Origin: Roseburia rectibacter
GTDB taxonomy: Bacteria; Bacillota; Clostridia; Lachnospirales; Lachnospiraceae
Direction of reading: 5' to 3'
Assembly (NCBI RefSeq): GCF_014287515.2
Contig: NZ_CP092473.1
Span: 2,445,001 to 2,509,000 of the forward strand
Length of the DNA: 64,000 nt
Shown here: piece by piece, positions 25,432 to 33,373 of the stretch
Layout of the letters: each line of letters opens with the position of its first letter
Numbering within the stretch: position 1 is the stretch's first letter
Translations under genes and position numbers: made by a program
Notes under the pieces: generated by a model
Database searches by the model: none
Seen by the model: the letters and a program-made list of their open reading frames with translations, nothing else
Told to the model about the DNA's origin: nothing

Positions 25432-25803
25432 TAAAAATTTACGCACCCCCAAGGTTGTAAAATGAGTTTCCCGGCTAAGGGTGGTTCACAACCTTGCGGC
25501 TGGCAAATCGCATCAAGCCGGGATTTGTTTTGTGACTTTGGGAGAAAATTAGGCAATCTTAGTCTGCCTGTTCGTAACACAGTGTTGTGCTGCCACGGAC
25601 GGCAGCACAAGTCTTAATGCCCCCGGACGGGGCGTTTAAGACGCACACGTCACTCCGAGAAACATTAAATCAGGCTGACTTAGACTTGCCTTATTTTCGG
25701 ACAACGGAAACAAAACGAGTCCCGGCTTGATGCAATTTGCCAATCGAAAACCCCCGGAACCACCCTACACGAGGAAACTCATATCACCCACAAACCAGCA
25801 TTT
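25432..25803 (-). ncRNA. Candidate structured RNA element, copy 2 (~372 nt, inverted relative to copy 1)
   Basis: The same architecture as copy 1 on the minus strand. Stems: 25773-25780 with 25464-25471; 25758-25766 with 25478-25486; 25720-25742 with 25501-25523 (23 positions, one G-U on this strand); 25710-25715 with 25528-25533; 25671-25691 with 25551-25570. Apical hairpins are 25611-25642 and 25585-25610. The stem-4 bulged G and first A-A mismatch recur in both copies. The single imperfect pair in each of two stems is G-U only in this orientation, supporting this strand as the RNA sense. Confidence 0.65.
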
Positions 25804-25825
25804 ATCGGAAATGTCATCAGCCTAT

Positions 25826-25857
25826 AAAAAACAGGAATCCCACTTCTGGAATTCCTG
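25826..25857 (-). terminator. Terminator of the feo operon
   Basis: On the minus strand CAGGAAT and ATTCCTG form a stem followed by TTTTTTA, about 50 bases after the HMA gene. Confidence 0.85.
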
Positions 25858-25906
25858 CTTTTCGCGTAACCATTTTAAACCGTTACTTTTTCTATGCAAT
25901 AGCTGT

Positions 25907-26161
25907 TTATTTCAAAAATCCGAACAACCCTTTTTTCTCATATGGCTCTTTTTGGACTGCCCCTGACTCATACCCTGTTCCGTCAATGACAGCCTTCAAT
26001 TCCTGCTCATCGATATCCTGTTCCGTGATGATCACGGTCTGCTTTTTGCCATGAGAGGAAGATACTTTTTTGACCGGAAATGCCCCGCGAACTGCTTCAT
26101 TTACATGATTTTCGCACATGCCGCACTGCATTCCGTCTACGTCCACCGTAATCTTTAACAT
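25907..26161 (-). CDS. Heavy-metal-associated (HMA) domain protein
   Basis: An 84-residue cytosolic metallochaperone-like protein. The HMA fold carries DGMQCGMCENHVN, whose CxxC near residues 12-15 would bind Cu(I) or another soft metal. A basic segment KKVSSSHGKKQ and a C-terminal KEPYEKKGLFGFLK tail follow. The ATG at 26161 has GGAG six bases upstream. It is the last gene of the feo operon, 18 bases after the Fur-like regulator, suggesting a metal-handling role connected with iron uptake. Confidence 0.88.
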   Translation of the reverse strand: MLKITVDVDGMQCGMCENHVNEAVRGAFPVKKVSSSHGKKQTVIITEQDIDEQELKAVIDGTGYESGAVQKEPYEKKGLFGFLK

Positions 26162-26179
26162 AAATTTCTCCATTTCTTA

Positions 26180-26662
26180 TCAGCCTGCTTCTTCACAGTC
26201 GCAGGACTGCACTACAACGCTTTTGATTCCCTGTTTGTCGACATAACCACATGCTTTTAAACCTGCAAGTACGACTGCATTCCAGCTTTTTGCGGATAAT
26301 TCTTTTACAGTATCATCATCAAGTTCGATCGTACATGCCTTTTCTCTGTCACATACCGCCCCGCATGCGATCCGATACATATTTTTTCTGCTGATAGCCC
26401 CGATTTCTTCTAATAAATTGACCATGCGATAAACAGTTGCCGCGCCGATTCCCGGATCAACTTCTGCTGCTCTGTAATAAATTTCCTTGCAGCATGAACA
26501 ATCTTCATTGAGAATCACGTCAAGCAGCATCAGACGCTGTTTGGTAATACGACACCCCTGTTCTCTCAATCTTTGAATGACAATTTCTTTCTGCATCTGG
26601 GTTCTATGGTAATTCGCCGTTTCATGATTTTTCTTTTTCTGACTGTTTACTCCTGCTGTCAT
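26180..26662 (-). CDS. Fur family transcriptional regulator, atypical
   Basis: A 160-residue protein with a Fur-type winged helix, RLREQGCRITKQRLMLLDVI then GIGAATVYRMVNLLEEIGAI. The C-terminal half departs from classical Fur: it lacks the His-rich HHHDH-type metal segment and instead has Cys pairs (CSCC near residue 62, CGAVC near 105 and CDC at the end). It may sense metal or redox state through Cys residues. The ATG at 26662 has AGGAGG upstream. It is encoded within the feo operon, which has a Fur-box-like site in its leader, so autoregulation is plausible. Confidence 0.82.
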   Translation of the reverse strand: MTAGVNSQKKKNHETANYHRTQMQKEIVIQRLREQGCRITKQRLMLLDVILNEDCSCCKEIYYRAAEVDPGIGAATVYRMVNLLEEIGAISRKNMYRIACGAVCDREKACTIELDDDTVKELSAKSWNAVVLAGLKACGYVDKQGIKSVVVQSCDCEEAG

Positions 26663-26676
26663 GGTCTCCTCCTGTA

Positions 26677-26814
26677 TTAATGACAGTGCCCTCCGCACTG
26701 ACTGCAATCTCCTCCGCACTGAAGAGATTTTCCGTTTTTCTTATCGCGAACCATGCTGCGGATAATAAGACCTACGATCACTACAACGACCGCTCCCGTT
26801 ACAATTGTTCCCAT
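26677..26814 (-). CDS. FeoB-associated Cys-rich membrane protein
   Basis: A 45-residue protein with one N-terminal membrane segment (TGAVVVVIVGLIIRSMV), a basic patch RDKKNGK and a C-terminal CGGDCSQCGGHCH. This is the layout of the small FeoB-associated Cys-rich proteins next to feoB in Firmicutes; their role in iron transport is not well defined. AGGAGG lies eight bases before the ATG. It sits between the feoB tail and the Fur-like gene, and its stop is 14 bases from the Fur-like start. Confidence 0.85.
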   Translation of the reverse strand: MGTIVTGAVVVVIVGLIIRSMVRDKKNGKSLQCGGDCSQCGGHCH

Positions 26815-26948
26815 AAGATAATCCTCCTTGTTTTCCGAAGGAAAATGCGACTGCCACTGCAGGAGCAGAGGATTTTCCTCCTTGTTTTCCTCCTTGTTAT
26901 AAATATGGCTGCCGTGTCAACACACGGCAGCCACTTTAGAAGCAGTGC

Positions 26949-27179
26949 TTATCTTGCGCCTGCCATGCCTTTTACATTTACTTTTAATGTATCGCTCTCT
27001 TTATAAGGTCTGAATAACAGATATAACAGACAAGCGATCAGTATGAATGCAACAACTGTTCCAATGCCGAACGTACCTGTTGTGATCAATGTACCGATCT
27101 GATAGATACATAAGGATACTACGTATGCGAGACCGCACTGATATCCGATTGCAAACCAGAACCATTTTGCATTATTCAT
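26949..27179 (-). CDS. C-terminal fragment of FeoB (separated by a frameshift)
   Basis: The 76 residues start MNNAKWFWFAIGYQCGLAYV and end with a membrane segment and KESDTLKVNVKGMAGAR. In related clostridial FeoB proteins I expect this sequence directly after GAIKRE. Here the main feoB frame stops eight bases after this ATG, and the two frames join at a GAGAGA run (27179-27187). The fragment could be translated by coupling (the ATG overlaps the upstream stop region) or be lost. It supplies the last two membrane segments. Confidence 0.75.
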   Translation of the reverse strand: MNNAKWFWFAIGYQCGLAYVVSLCIYQIGTLITTGTFGIGTVVAFILIACLLYLLFRPYKESDTLKVNVKGMAGAR

Positions 27180-29139
27180 CTCTCTTGATTGCTCCCATTG
27201 CGGCGAAGCAAGGTGCACATAAGAGGTTGAATACCAGATAGCCATATGCAGCTACCGGAGTCATAACAGCTGCAAGATTACCCCAGAACTCGGCACCATC
27301 TTCTGCAACTTCTGCAAAACCAAATAACATACCAAATGTTGCTACGACGTTTTCTTTTGCAATCAGACCGCTGACTGCTGCAACTGACATCTTCCAGCCG
27401 TTACCACTCTGTGTCCATCCAAGAGGTGCAAAAATCCATGCGATTGCGGAACCAACTTTTGCAAGAATACATTCTGCCTGTGCAGCCTCAAGTGTTGCAC
27501 CTTCCAGACCATCAAAACTTAACATTCCAAAGCCAGCGTCCGTCCATCCAAAGTTCATTAAGAACCATAAGATGATTGTTGATAATGTGATAATTGTACC
27601 GGCTTTTTTGATGAAAGACCAGCCACGCTCCCACATACTTCTTAATACGTTTCCAACTGTTGGCCAGTGATATGCCGGAAGCTCCATAACAAATGGTGCC
27701 GGATCGCCAGCGAACATTTTTGTTTTCTTTAAAATAATACCGGAGCAGACGATTGCTGCCACACCTACGAAATAAGCACTCCATGCAACCCATCCGGCGT
27801 TGTTGAAGAAAGCACCTGCGATCAATGCGATGATCGGAAGTTTTGCTCCACAAGGGATGAACGTTGTTGTCATGATCGTCATTTTACGGTCACGGTCATT
27901 TTCGATCGTTCTTGAAGCCATGACACCAGGAACACCACATCCACTACCGATCAGCATCGGAATGAATGATTTTCCTGAAAGTCCGAATTTACGGAACACA
28001 CGGTCCATGATGAATGCGACACGTGCCATGTAACCGCAGGACTCTAGGAATGCAAGGAACAAAAACAGTACAAGCATCTGTGGTACGAAACCAAGTACTG
28101 CACCAACACCGGAGATCACACCATCTACGATCAGACCTGTCAGCCAGTCAGCGCATCCGATATTTTCAAATAAGCTCTGTGCTCCCGGGATGATCCATTC
28201 ACCGAAGAGTGTATCATTTGTCCAGTCTGTTAAAATAGCACCAACCGTCGTTACAGATACATAATATACCAAAAACATGACAACTGCAAAGATTGGGATT
28301 GCAAGCCAGCGGTTTGTTACGATACGGTCGATCTTATCGGACGTTGTAAGTTTTTCTTTATTGCTCTTTGTGATACATTCACCGATGATAGATGAAATGT
28401 ATACATAACGCTCGTTTGTAATGATACTCTCAGTATCATCATCAAACTTATCTTCCATTTTCTTGATCTCATATGATACATCCGGAACAGATTTCATCTG
28501 CTCTTTGATCTTGTCATCTTTCTCTAATAACTTGATTGCGAAGAAACGTTTCTGATCTTCTGCAACGATACCTGTCAGCTTGTTTTCAACTTCTGCAATC
28601 ACTTCTTCAGCATCTTTGGAAAATTCATGTACCGGAACCATATTTTTCTTCTGCTGTGCAAGTGCTACTGCTTTCTCAGCAGCTTTCTGGATACCGGTTC
28701 CTTTTAATGCAGAGATCTCAACAACCTCACATCCAAGTTTTTTGCTTAACTTGTCAATATGTATCTTATCACCATTCTTTTCAACAAGATCCATCATGTT
28801 GACTGCCATGATAACCGGAATACCAAGTTCCATAAGCTGTGTGGACAGGTACAGGTTACGCTCGATATTGGTACCATCTACGATATTTAAGATAGCATCC
28901 GGTCTGTCGCTGATCAGGTAATTACGTGCAACGACTTCCTCAAGTGTGTACGGAGATAAGGAATAGATACCCGGTAAATCCATGATAACAACATCCTTAT
29001 GTCCTTTTAATTTACCTTCTTTTTTTTCTACTGTTACTCCAGGCCAGTTACCCACGAATTGGTTGGAACCAGTCAAAGCATTAAATAAAGTTGTTTTTCC
29101 GCAGTTCGGGTTACCTGCGAGTGCAATTTTTACTGCCAT
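27172..29139 (-). CDS. feoB: Ferrous iron transporter FeoB, main part (frame ends early)
   Basis: A 655-residue Fe2+ transporter with an N-terminal G-protein domain: G1 GNPNCGKTTLFN near residue 8, NWPGVTVEKKEG, DLPGIYSLSPY, NMMDL and SALKGTG. The membrane domain has the two Gate motifs around VPQMLVLFLFLAFLESCGYM and CGAKLPIIALIAGAFF. The frame ends AAMGAIKRDE and stops, where homologues continue into the sequence found in the next frame (26949-27179). Loss of two bases from a GA run, or one added base, explains this. It follows two feoA genes. Confidence 0.92.
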   Translation of the reverse strand: MAVKIALAGNPNCGKTTLFNALTGSNQFVGNWPGVTVEKKEGKLKGHKDVVIMDLPGIYSLSPYTLEEVVARNYLISDRPDAILNIVDGTNIERNLYLSTQLMELGIPVIMAVNMMDLVEKNGDKIHIDKLSKKLGCEVVEISALKGTGIQKAAEKAVALAQQKKNMVPVHEFSKDAEEVIAEVENKLTGIVAEDQKRFFAIKLLEKDDKIKEQMKSVPDVSYEIKKMEDKFDDDTESIITNERYVYISSIIGECITKSNKEKLTTSDKIDRIVTNRWLAIPIFAVVMFLVYYVSVTTVGAILTDWTNDTLFGEWIIPGAQSLFENIGCADWLTGLIVDGVISGVGAVLGFVPQMLVLFLFLAFLESCGYMARVAFIMDRVFRKFGLSGKSFIPMLIGSGCGVPGVMASRTIENDRDRKMTIMTTTFIPCGAKLPIIALIAGAFFNNAGWVAWSAYFVGVAAIVCSGIILKKTKMFAGDPAPFVMELPAYHWPTVGNVLRSMWERGWSFIKKAGTIITLSTIILWFLMNFGWTDAGFGMLSFDGLEGATLEAAQAECILAKVGSAIAWIFAPLGWTQSGNGWKMSVAAVSGLIAKENVVATFGMLFGFAEVAEDGAEFWGNLAAVMTPVAAYGYLVFNLLCAPCFAAMGAIKRDE

Positions 29140-29179
29140 AACTTTTCTCCTTTTATTTTAGTTTGCTACAACTTGCTTG

Positions 29180-29256
29180 TGTTTGTTTGTGCTGTCTTAT
29201 GTTTGATTGTGCTGTCATGTGTTTGTTTTTTCTTCCTTTTGTTAGCACTTGCTAAC
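29180..29256. repeat. 20-bp tandem repeat and GTTAGCA/TGCTAAC palindrome in the feoA-feoB gap
   Basis: TGTTTGTTTGTGCTGTCTTA (29180-29199) and TGTTTGATTGTGCTGTCATG (29200-29219) are tandem copies, with a partial third. GTTAGCACTTGCTAAC (29241-29256) is a perfect palindrome around CT, similar to the site at the feo promoter. Confidence 0.6.
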
Positions 29257-29272
29257 ATCAGGGCAAAAAAAT

Positions 29273-29494
29273 TTACTCTACCTCGATCATCTCAGCATCT
29301 GCTTTTCTTAAAGATAACTCATATCCTCTTACAGTTACTTCGATCGGATCGCCAAGCGGTGCTACTTTTCTTACAAAAATATCAACACCCTTCGTGATGC
29401 CCATGTCCATGATTCTTCTTTTGACCGGACCCTCCCCAGTCAGTTTCTTGACCTTTACGGTACTGCCGCAGGCTACTTCTTTCAACGTCTTCAT
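29273..29494 (-). CDS. feoA: FeoA family protein
   Basis: A 73-residue SH3-like protein: KRRIMDMGITKGVDIFVRKV and APLGDPIEVTVRGYELSLRK are the FeoA core, with the GDPI(E)V(x)VRGYxLSLRKxDA motif complete. FeoA is a small cytosolic partner of FeoB. AGGAG lies seven bases before the ATG. It is the second of two feoA genes, 133 bases upstream of feoB with a palindrome and tandem repeat in the gap. Confidence 0.93.
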   Translation of the reverse strand: MKTLKEVACGSTVKVKKLTGEGPVKRRIMDMGITKGVDIFVRKVAPLGDPIEVTVRGYELSLRKADAEMIEVE

Positions 29495-29547
29495 CGTTCT
29501 GCTCCTTTTTCATTTTTGTATCATGAAACTGTGCTGTTGCAACAGTT

Positions 29548-29760
29548 TTATACCATAATTTTATTCGCCATATCTTTTCCGATCGCAACTCTTGAATCCT
29601 TGATGTTGACGATCATATTCCCGTCGATCTCTGATACGACTGTCACTTCTCCGCCTGGAACAAATCCAAGATTCTCTAAAAATCTTCTGGTTTCTTCTTT
29701 TCCACCGACTTTTTTAATAATACTCGGTTCTCCTGTGTTTAACATAGTAAGCGGCATCAT
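29548..29760 (-). CDS. feoA: FeoA family protein (first copy)
   Basis: A 70-residue FeoA-like protein with RRFLENLGFVPGGEVTVVSE and DGNMIVNIKDSRVAIGKDMA. It is more diverged from the classical motif than the second copy, ending ANKIMV. It opens the feo operon. GAGGAAG precedes the ATG; the second codon is also ATG. Paired feoA genes before feoB are common in Firmicutes, one perhaps regulatory. Confidence 0.9.
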   Translation of the reverse strand: MMPLTMLNTGEPSIIKKVGGKEETRRFLENLGFVPGGEVTVVSEIDGNMIVNIKDSRVAIGKDMANKIMV

Positions 29761-29786
29761 TTCTTCCTCTTTTCTCCTACTGTATT

Positions 29787-29804
29787 GATAATGATTTTCA
29801 TTTC
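29787..29804 (-). promoter_or_regulatory. Fur-box-like site in the feo leader
   Basis: GATAATGATTTTCATTTC matches the classical Fur box GATAATGATAATCATTATC well, including the GATAATGAT half. It lies between the promoter and the first feoA start, where a bound repressor would block transcription. Confidence 0.65.
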
Positions 29805-29812
29805 TTACGTTG

Positions 29813-29844
29813 GTTGGTATATGCTAACGTTCATTAGATGTCAA
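29813..29844 (-). promoter_or_regulatory. feo operon promoter with an overlapping imperfect palindrome
   Basis: On the minus strand TTGACA (29839-29844), a 17-base spacer and TATACC (29816-29821) form the promoter. GTTGGTATATGCTAAC (29813-29828, plus-strand sense) overlaps the -10 and resembles the perfect palindrome at 29241-29256, suggesting a common metal-responsive regulator. Confidence 0.7.
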
Positions 29845-29885
29845 TAACATTATTGATATTTTTTCTCATTTATTTCCGTTTCATG

Positions 29886-30011
29886 TAAAAAAACGGATTG
29901 CAGGAAGTACTTTATACACTATTATCATCAAATTGCACAACATTATGGAATATTTTTCCATTTTATGTGCCATTATAGACAACAACAGATTTTTCTCCCA
30001 CAATCCGTTTT
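29886..30011 (-). other. Structured 3' element or terminator between the sensor kinase and feo
   Basis: AAAACGGATTG (29890-29900) and CAATCCGTTTT (30001-30011) are perfect 11-bp inverted repeats. Between them ATGGAA-TATTT-TTCCAT and flanking GCACA/TGTGC make an inner hairpin. On the minus strand the structure ends in a T7 run, so it could terminate the sensor kinase transcript; the terminal repeats also fit a short non-autonomous element or small RNA. Confidence 0.5.
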
Positions 30012-30029
30012 CTATTCTTATTTGACAAA

Positions 30030-32381
30030 TTATTGCTGTCTCAACTCAAAACTGACCTTTACTGTAAAAAGATCCGCCATCGTTTCCACTTCAAATATTC
30101 CTCCGCAGGCCTCCGTAAAACTTTTCGCAATCGAAAGTCCCAGCCCGCTTCCGCCATCGGTACGGCTCTCATCCCCTCTTGTAAAACGTGCGGTAAAATC
30201 CACATCCTGTTTTAATTCACTGCGCGATGTATTGCGAATATCTGCAACTGCAGCATTTTTCTCTGTTTTTAATGAAATATAGATCCGTGAACCCTCCAGC
30301 GAATATTTGAGTGCATTACCGATCAGATTCTGGAATACCCGGTACATCCGGTCTCCGTCGGCATATACCATGACCGCCTCCTTAGGTATATCAATTTTGA
30401 ATTTGTACGGGCTCTTTTGAATCTCACCGTCCATATCTGCAAGGGTCTGCCGCAGAAGCTTTCCAAAATCAATTTCTTCCATCTCGACCGCAAGCTGTCC
30501 GGATGCCGCTTTGCTGACAGAAAATACATCCTGCACCATATTTTTCAGCCGCTCCGATTTTTCTTCCAGAATCCGGATATAATCCTGAATCTCCGGTGAC
30601 AGATTTTCCTCCTGTTTTAACAGCTCAATATAACTGATAATGGAAGTCAGCGGTGTTTTAATATCATGGGATACATTTGCCACCAGTTCCACTTTCATGC
30701 GCTCGCTCTTGATACGCTCCTCTATCGCAGTTTCCATGCCCTGTCCGATCTGCTCTAACGTTTCTTCCATGGCGCGGATATCACTGTCTTGTACTTTCAC
30801 CATATCCGCCGGTTCATAATGTCCACTGCTGATCTCTGTAATCCGTTTTGAAAGCTGTTCTAAAGATTTTGCCAAATTCCGGTTTCTTTTCTGATAGAAA
30901 TATTCCATACCAAGCAGGATACAAAATACCCCTGCAAACCCGGTCAGCAGTAACAGCCAGTAAATAAAATTTGCCAGTCTGTAATTTACGATCAGCAGTA
31001 AAACAAGCATCACACAAGTTACCGCCAGCCCAAATACTGTAATTCCAATGATCCCATACAGAGCCCTTACCAGCCGTTTTGCAAATGGCAGGGACATATT
31101 TTTTGTCTCTGCCTGTGCGAGCAGTTTTCCGAAAAATCCATTCTGCCAGATTTTTTTATTATATTTTCCATCATTGATCCAGAAATAACAGAGCCAAAAA
31201 ATCACCGGCAGTTCCACCAGACCCGGAAAATCATACTGTATCCTCAAGACAAGAAGCAGCACCAGAGTCGTAGCTAAGATTTTCCATTCAAACCAGATTT
31301 TCGCACTCAGGGCGGCGATCACGCTATCTTCCTGTTTCTTTGCATCTTTGAAAAATCTGCTGGCACACAGACAAAGAATGCCTGCAATGATAAAATAAAT
31401 TGCCTGTATATAGCGTTTATGCTGCTGCGTCCACCGTATGTTAAGATCGTAAAAAGAATTACAGATCCAGGAATTTCCGGCATCATCTTCTCCCATATAC
31501 TGCACCGGATCTTTTGCTATGATGATCCGGATATCCGCTTTCTCCCAGGATTTTTTTCCCATCAGGTTTTGAAAACCCGGTACATACCAGTCCTCTCCCT
31601 CGCGGTAAATGCCATCTCCATAGACATCCTGCTCCACTCCGTCTTTTTCGATCGTCACTTTTTTCCCATCAAAATGAAATGCATAATTATACCCCTCCGG
31701 AAGATTTTTTAACAAAGCAGCCGTGTTGTTTTTCCCATCAGAGGATGCGCCATCTGATGATGTAGCATCTGTTACATCATCAGGCATATTTGAATACATT
31801 ATTTTTCCGTCATAGCAGATCTCATAGAAAAAATTATGATCCTTATTAACGTCCGCAAAATATTCTTCTTCGCCTTTTTCCTGATAACCGGTACTGTCGT
31901 CAGACGCCATATAAATATGTTCCGTGTCTGACACCTCCTCATACGTCGTGGAAGAGTTCTCATCTGTGCCCGCAGTCTCTGCTGCATCCGGGTTTTCATA
32001 AATGTCCGACGTCGCAGCCGTGTCCACTACATACTCCGAAATTCTGTTATTTGTTCCAAACAGCCTATCAAAAAAATTTCCTCCCGATGACAGATAATCG
32101 TCAATATTTTCCTCAGTCACAGCACTGCCGCTATATCCGCTGTCCCCATGATAGTTTCCTGTCGCCACATCAAGAAACGTATAAAATCTGTTCAGCACGG
32201 TGTTTCTAAATTCTTTAGACTCCTGATAGTCCTTTTCTTTCAGTTCCGCACAGACCTCATCCACACCGATATAATAGCTCTCATATGCAAATCTGCCGAT
32301 TCCTGCCATCAGCATACTGATTCCGATAAAGAACACTAAAAATACAATCCTATTTTTCCATTTTTTCGATTTTATAGCCAA
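30030..32381 (-). CDS. Sensor histidine kinase with large extracytoplasmic domain
   Basis: A 783-residue membrane kinase. One N-terminal membrane segment (near residues 12-30) is followed by ~290 extracytoplasmic residues rich in Ser/Thr/Asp/Glu/Gly, then about four membrane segments, a HAMP-like linker, the H-box SHDIKTPLTSIISYIELL, N-box NLIGNALKYS and G-box GGSGLGLSIAK. The large outside part presumably senses an envelope signal. The start used is TTG at 32381, overlapping the regulator gene, with GGTGG upstream; no ATG fits the membrane segment better. It pairs with the regulator just upstream. Confidence 0.88.
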   Translation of the reverse strand: MAIKSKKWKNRIVFLVFFIGISMLMAGIGRFAYESYYIGVDEVCAELKEKDYQESKEFRNTVLNRFYTFLDVATGNYHGDSGYSGSAVTEENIDDYLSSGGNFFDRLFGTNNRISEYVVDTAATSDIYENPDAAETAGTDENSSTTYEEVSDTEHIYMASDDSTGYQEKGEEEYFADVNKDHNFFYEICYDGKIMYSNMPDDVTDATSSDGASSDGKNNTAALLKNLPEGYNYAFHFDGKKVTIEKDGVEQDVYGDGIYREGEDWYVPGFQNLMGKKSWEKADIRIIIAKDPVQYMGEDDAGNSWICNSFYDLNIRWTQQHKRYIQAIYFIIAGILCLCASRFFKDAKKQEDSVIAALSAKIWFEWKILATTLVLLLVLRIQYDFPGLVELPVIFWLCYFWINDGKYNKKIWQNGFFGKLLAQAETKNMSLPFAKRLVRALYGIIGITVFGLAVTCVMLVLLLIVNYRLANFIYWLLLLTGFAGVFCILLGMEYFYQKRNRNLAKSLEQLSKRITEISSGHYEPADMVKVQDSDIRAMEETLEQIGQGMETAIEERIKSERMKVELVANVSHDIKTPLTSIISYIELLKQEENLSPEIQDYIRILEEKSERLKNMVQDVFSVSKAASGQLAVEMEEIDFGKLLRQTLADMDGEIQKSPYKFKIDIPKEAVMVYADGDRMYRVFQNLIGNALKYSLEGSRIYISLKTEKNAAVADIRNTSRSELKQDVDFTARFTRGDESRTDGGSGLGLSIAKSFTEACGGIFEVETMADLFTVKVSFELRQQ

Positions 32382-33054
32382 TTCCCCACACCACCTTTAA
32401 GTATTCCGGCTCTTTTGGATTGAGTTCAATTTTTTCACGGATGCGCCTGATATGGACCATGACCGTATTTTCGCATGCATACCCCTGCTCATTCCAGACA
32501 CGCTCGTAAATTTCCTCCGCCGGGAAAACGCGTCCCGGATGTTTCATCAAAAGCTCCATGATCTTTGTCTCCGTCGCAGTCAGTCTGACCGGCTCTTTGT
32601 CCACATAAAGCACTCGCTCATTCGTATGGAACTCCAGTCTGCCATTCGTGATACATCCATCATCATCTGCTTTATGAATATCCCCAAGACTTGTATACCT
32701 GCGGAGATGACTTTTCACACGCGCTGCTAACTCCTGTGGATTGTAAGGTTTTGCCACATAATCATCCGCTCCCATGGACAGTCCTAAGACTTTGTCTGTG
32801 TCCTCACTCTTTGCACTGAGCACAATGATCGGAATGTTTTTTCGCTCGCGTATTTTCAATACCGCAGATAATCCGTCGAGTTTTGGCATCATGACATCCA
32901 TGATCACCAGATGTACCTTCTGCTCCGCTATGAGCTCTAATGCCTGCATGCCATCATACGCTTTTAATACCTGATATCCCTCCTTTTCCAAAAGTATTGC
33001 GATTGCCCTTACGATCTCGCGGTCGTCATCCACGACTAATATACATTCACTCAT
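32350..33054 (-). CDS. Response regulator, OmpR/PhoB (VanR-like) family
   Basis: A 234-residue regulator. The receiver domain has DDD near residue 9-11, phospho-acceptor Asp in LVIMDVMMPKLDG near residue 53, and Lys in ADDYVAKPYNPQEL. A winged-helix DNA-binding domain follows (TATETKIMELLMKHPGRVF; ENTVMVHIRRIREKIE; VVWGIGYKIE). It overlaps the kinase gene by 32 bases, so the pair is co-translated. GGAGGAG precedes the ATG. The target genes are unknown. Confidence 0.93.
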   Translation of the reverse strand: MSECILVVDDDREIVRAIAILLEKEGYQVLKAYDGMQALELIAEQKVHLVIMDVMMPKLDGLSAVLKIRERKNIPIIVLSAKSEDTDKVLGLSMGADDYVAKPYNPQELAARVKSHLRRYTSLGDIHKADDDGCITNGRLEFHTNERVLYVDKEPVRLTATETKIMELLMKHPGRVFPAEEIYERVWNEQGYACENTVMVHIRRIREKIELNPKEPEYLKVVWGIGYKIEKMEK

Positions 33055-33373
33055 GCTGTATTTACTCCTCCTTAAAGCCTGTGTCTATCTTATCCGGGGC
33101 TTCTTACAAAAAAAGTGGGATATTTCTTACAGATTTCTTACAATTTTCCACCGTTCTTATTATTTTTCTCCCTTTTTGCTATTCATTTTGATTTCCGCTT
33201 TTTTTATTTCCATAGTAATATACTCCATTCCAACAACGATTTTAATTTCTTTGCCTCATCCCGCCAAATTTAAAGTTATCAATTATACCATCACTCAAGT
33301 CGATTTTTCTATAATGAGCTTCCGCAGGCCGTGAAAATTCCTCATCTGTTGGAACAACATTTTCTTCACAATA
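33055..33373. other. Intergenic region, no gene recognised
   Basis: About 320 AT-rich bases between the response regulator and the AAA ATPase. It should carry the regulator's promoter. Frames crossing it have no ribosome binding site or family resemblance, and I see no strong hairpin or repeat. Confidence 0.4.

Noticed and set aside
24779..25803. Insertion sequence ends flanking a transposon
   Set aside because: No transposase frame lies between the inverted copies, and the copies are internally structured and diverged rather than identical IS arms.
25727..26054. Two overlapping plus-strand frames between element copy 2 and the HMA gene
   Set aside because: They cover the repeat, the feo terminator and the antisense of the HMA gene, with no ribosome binding site.
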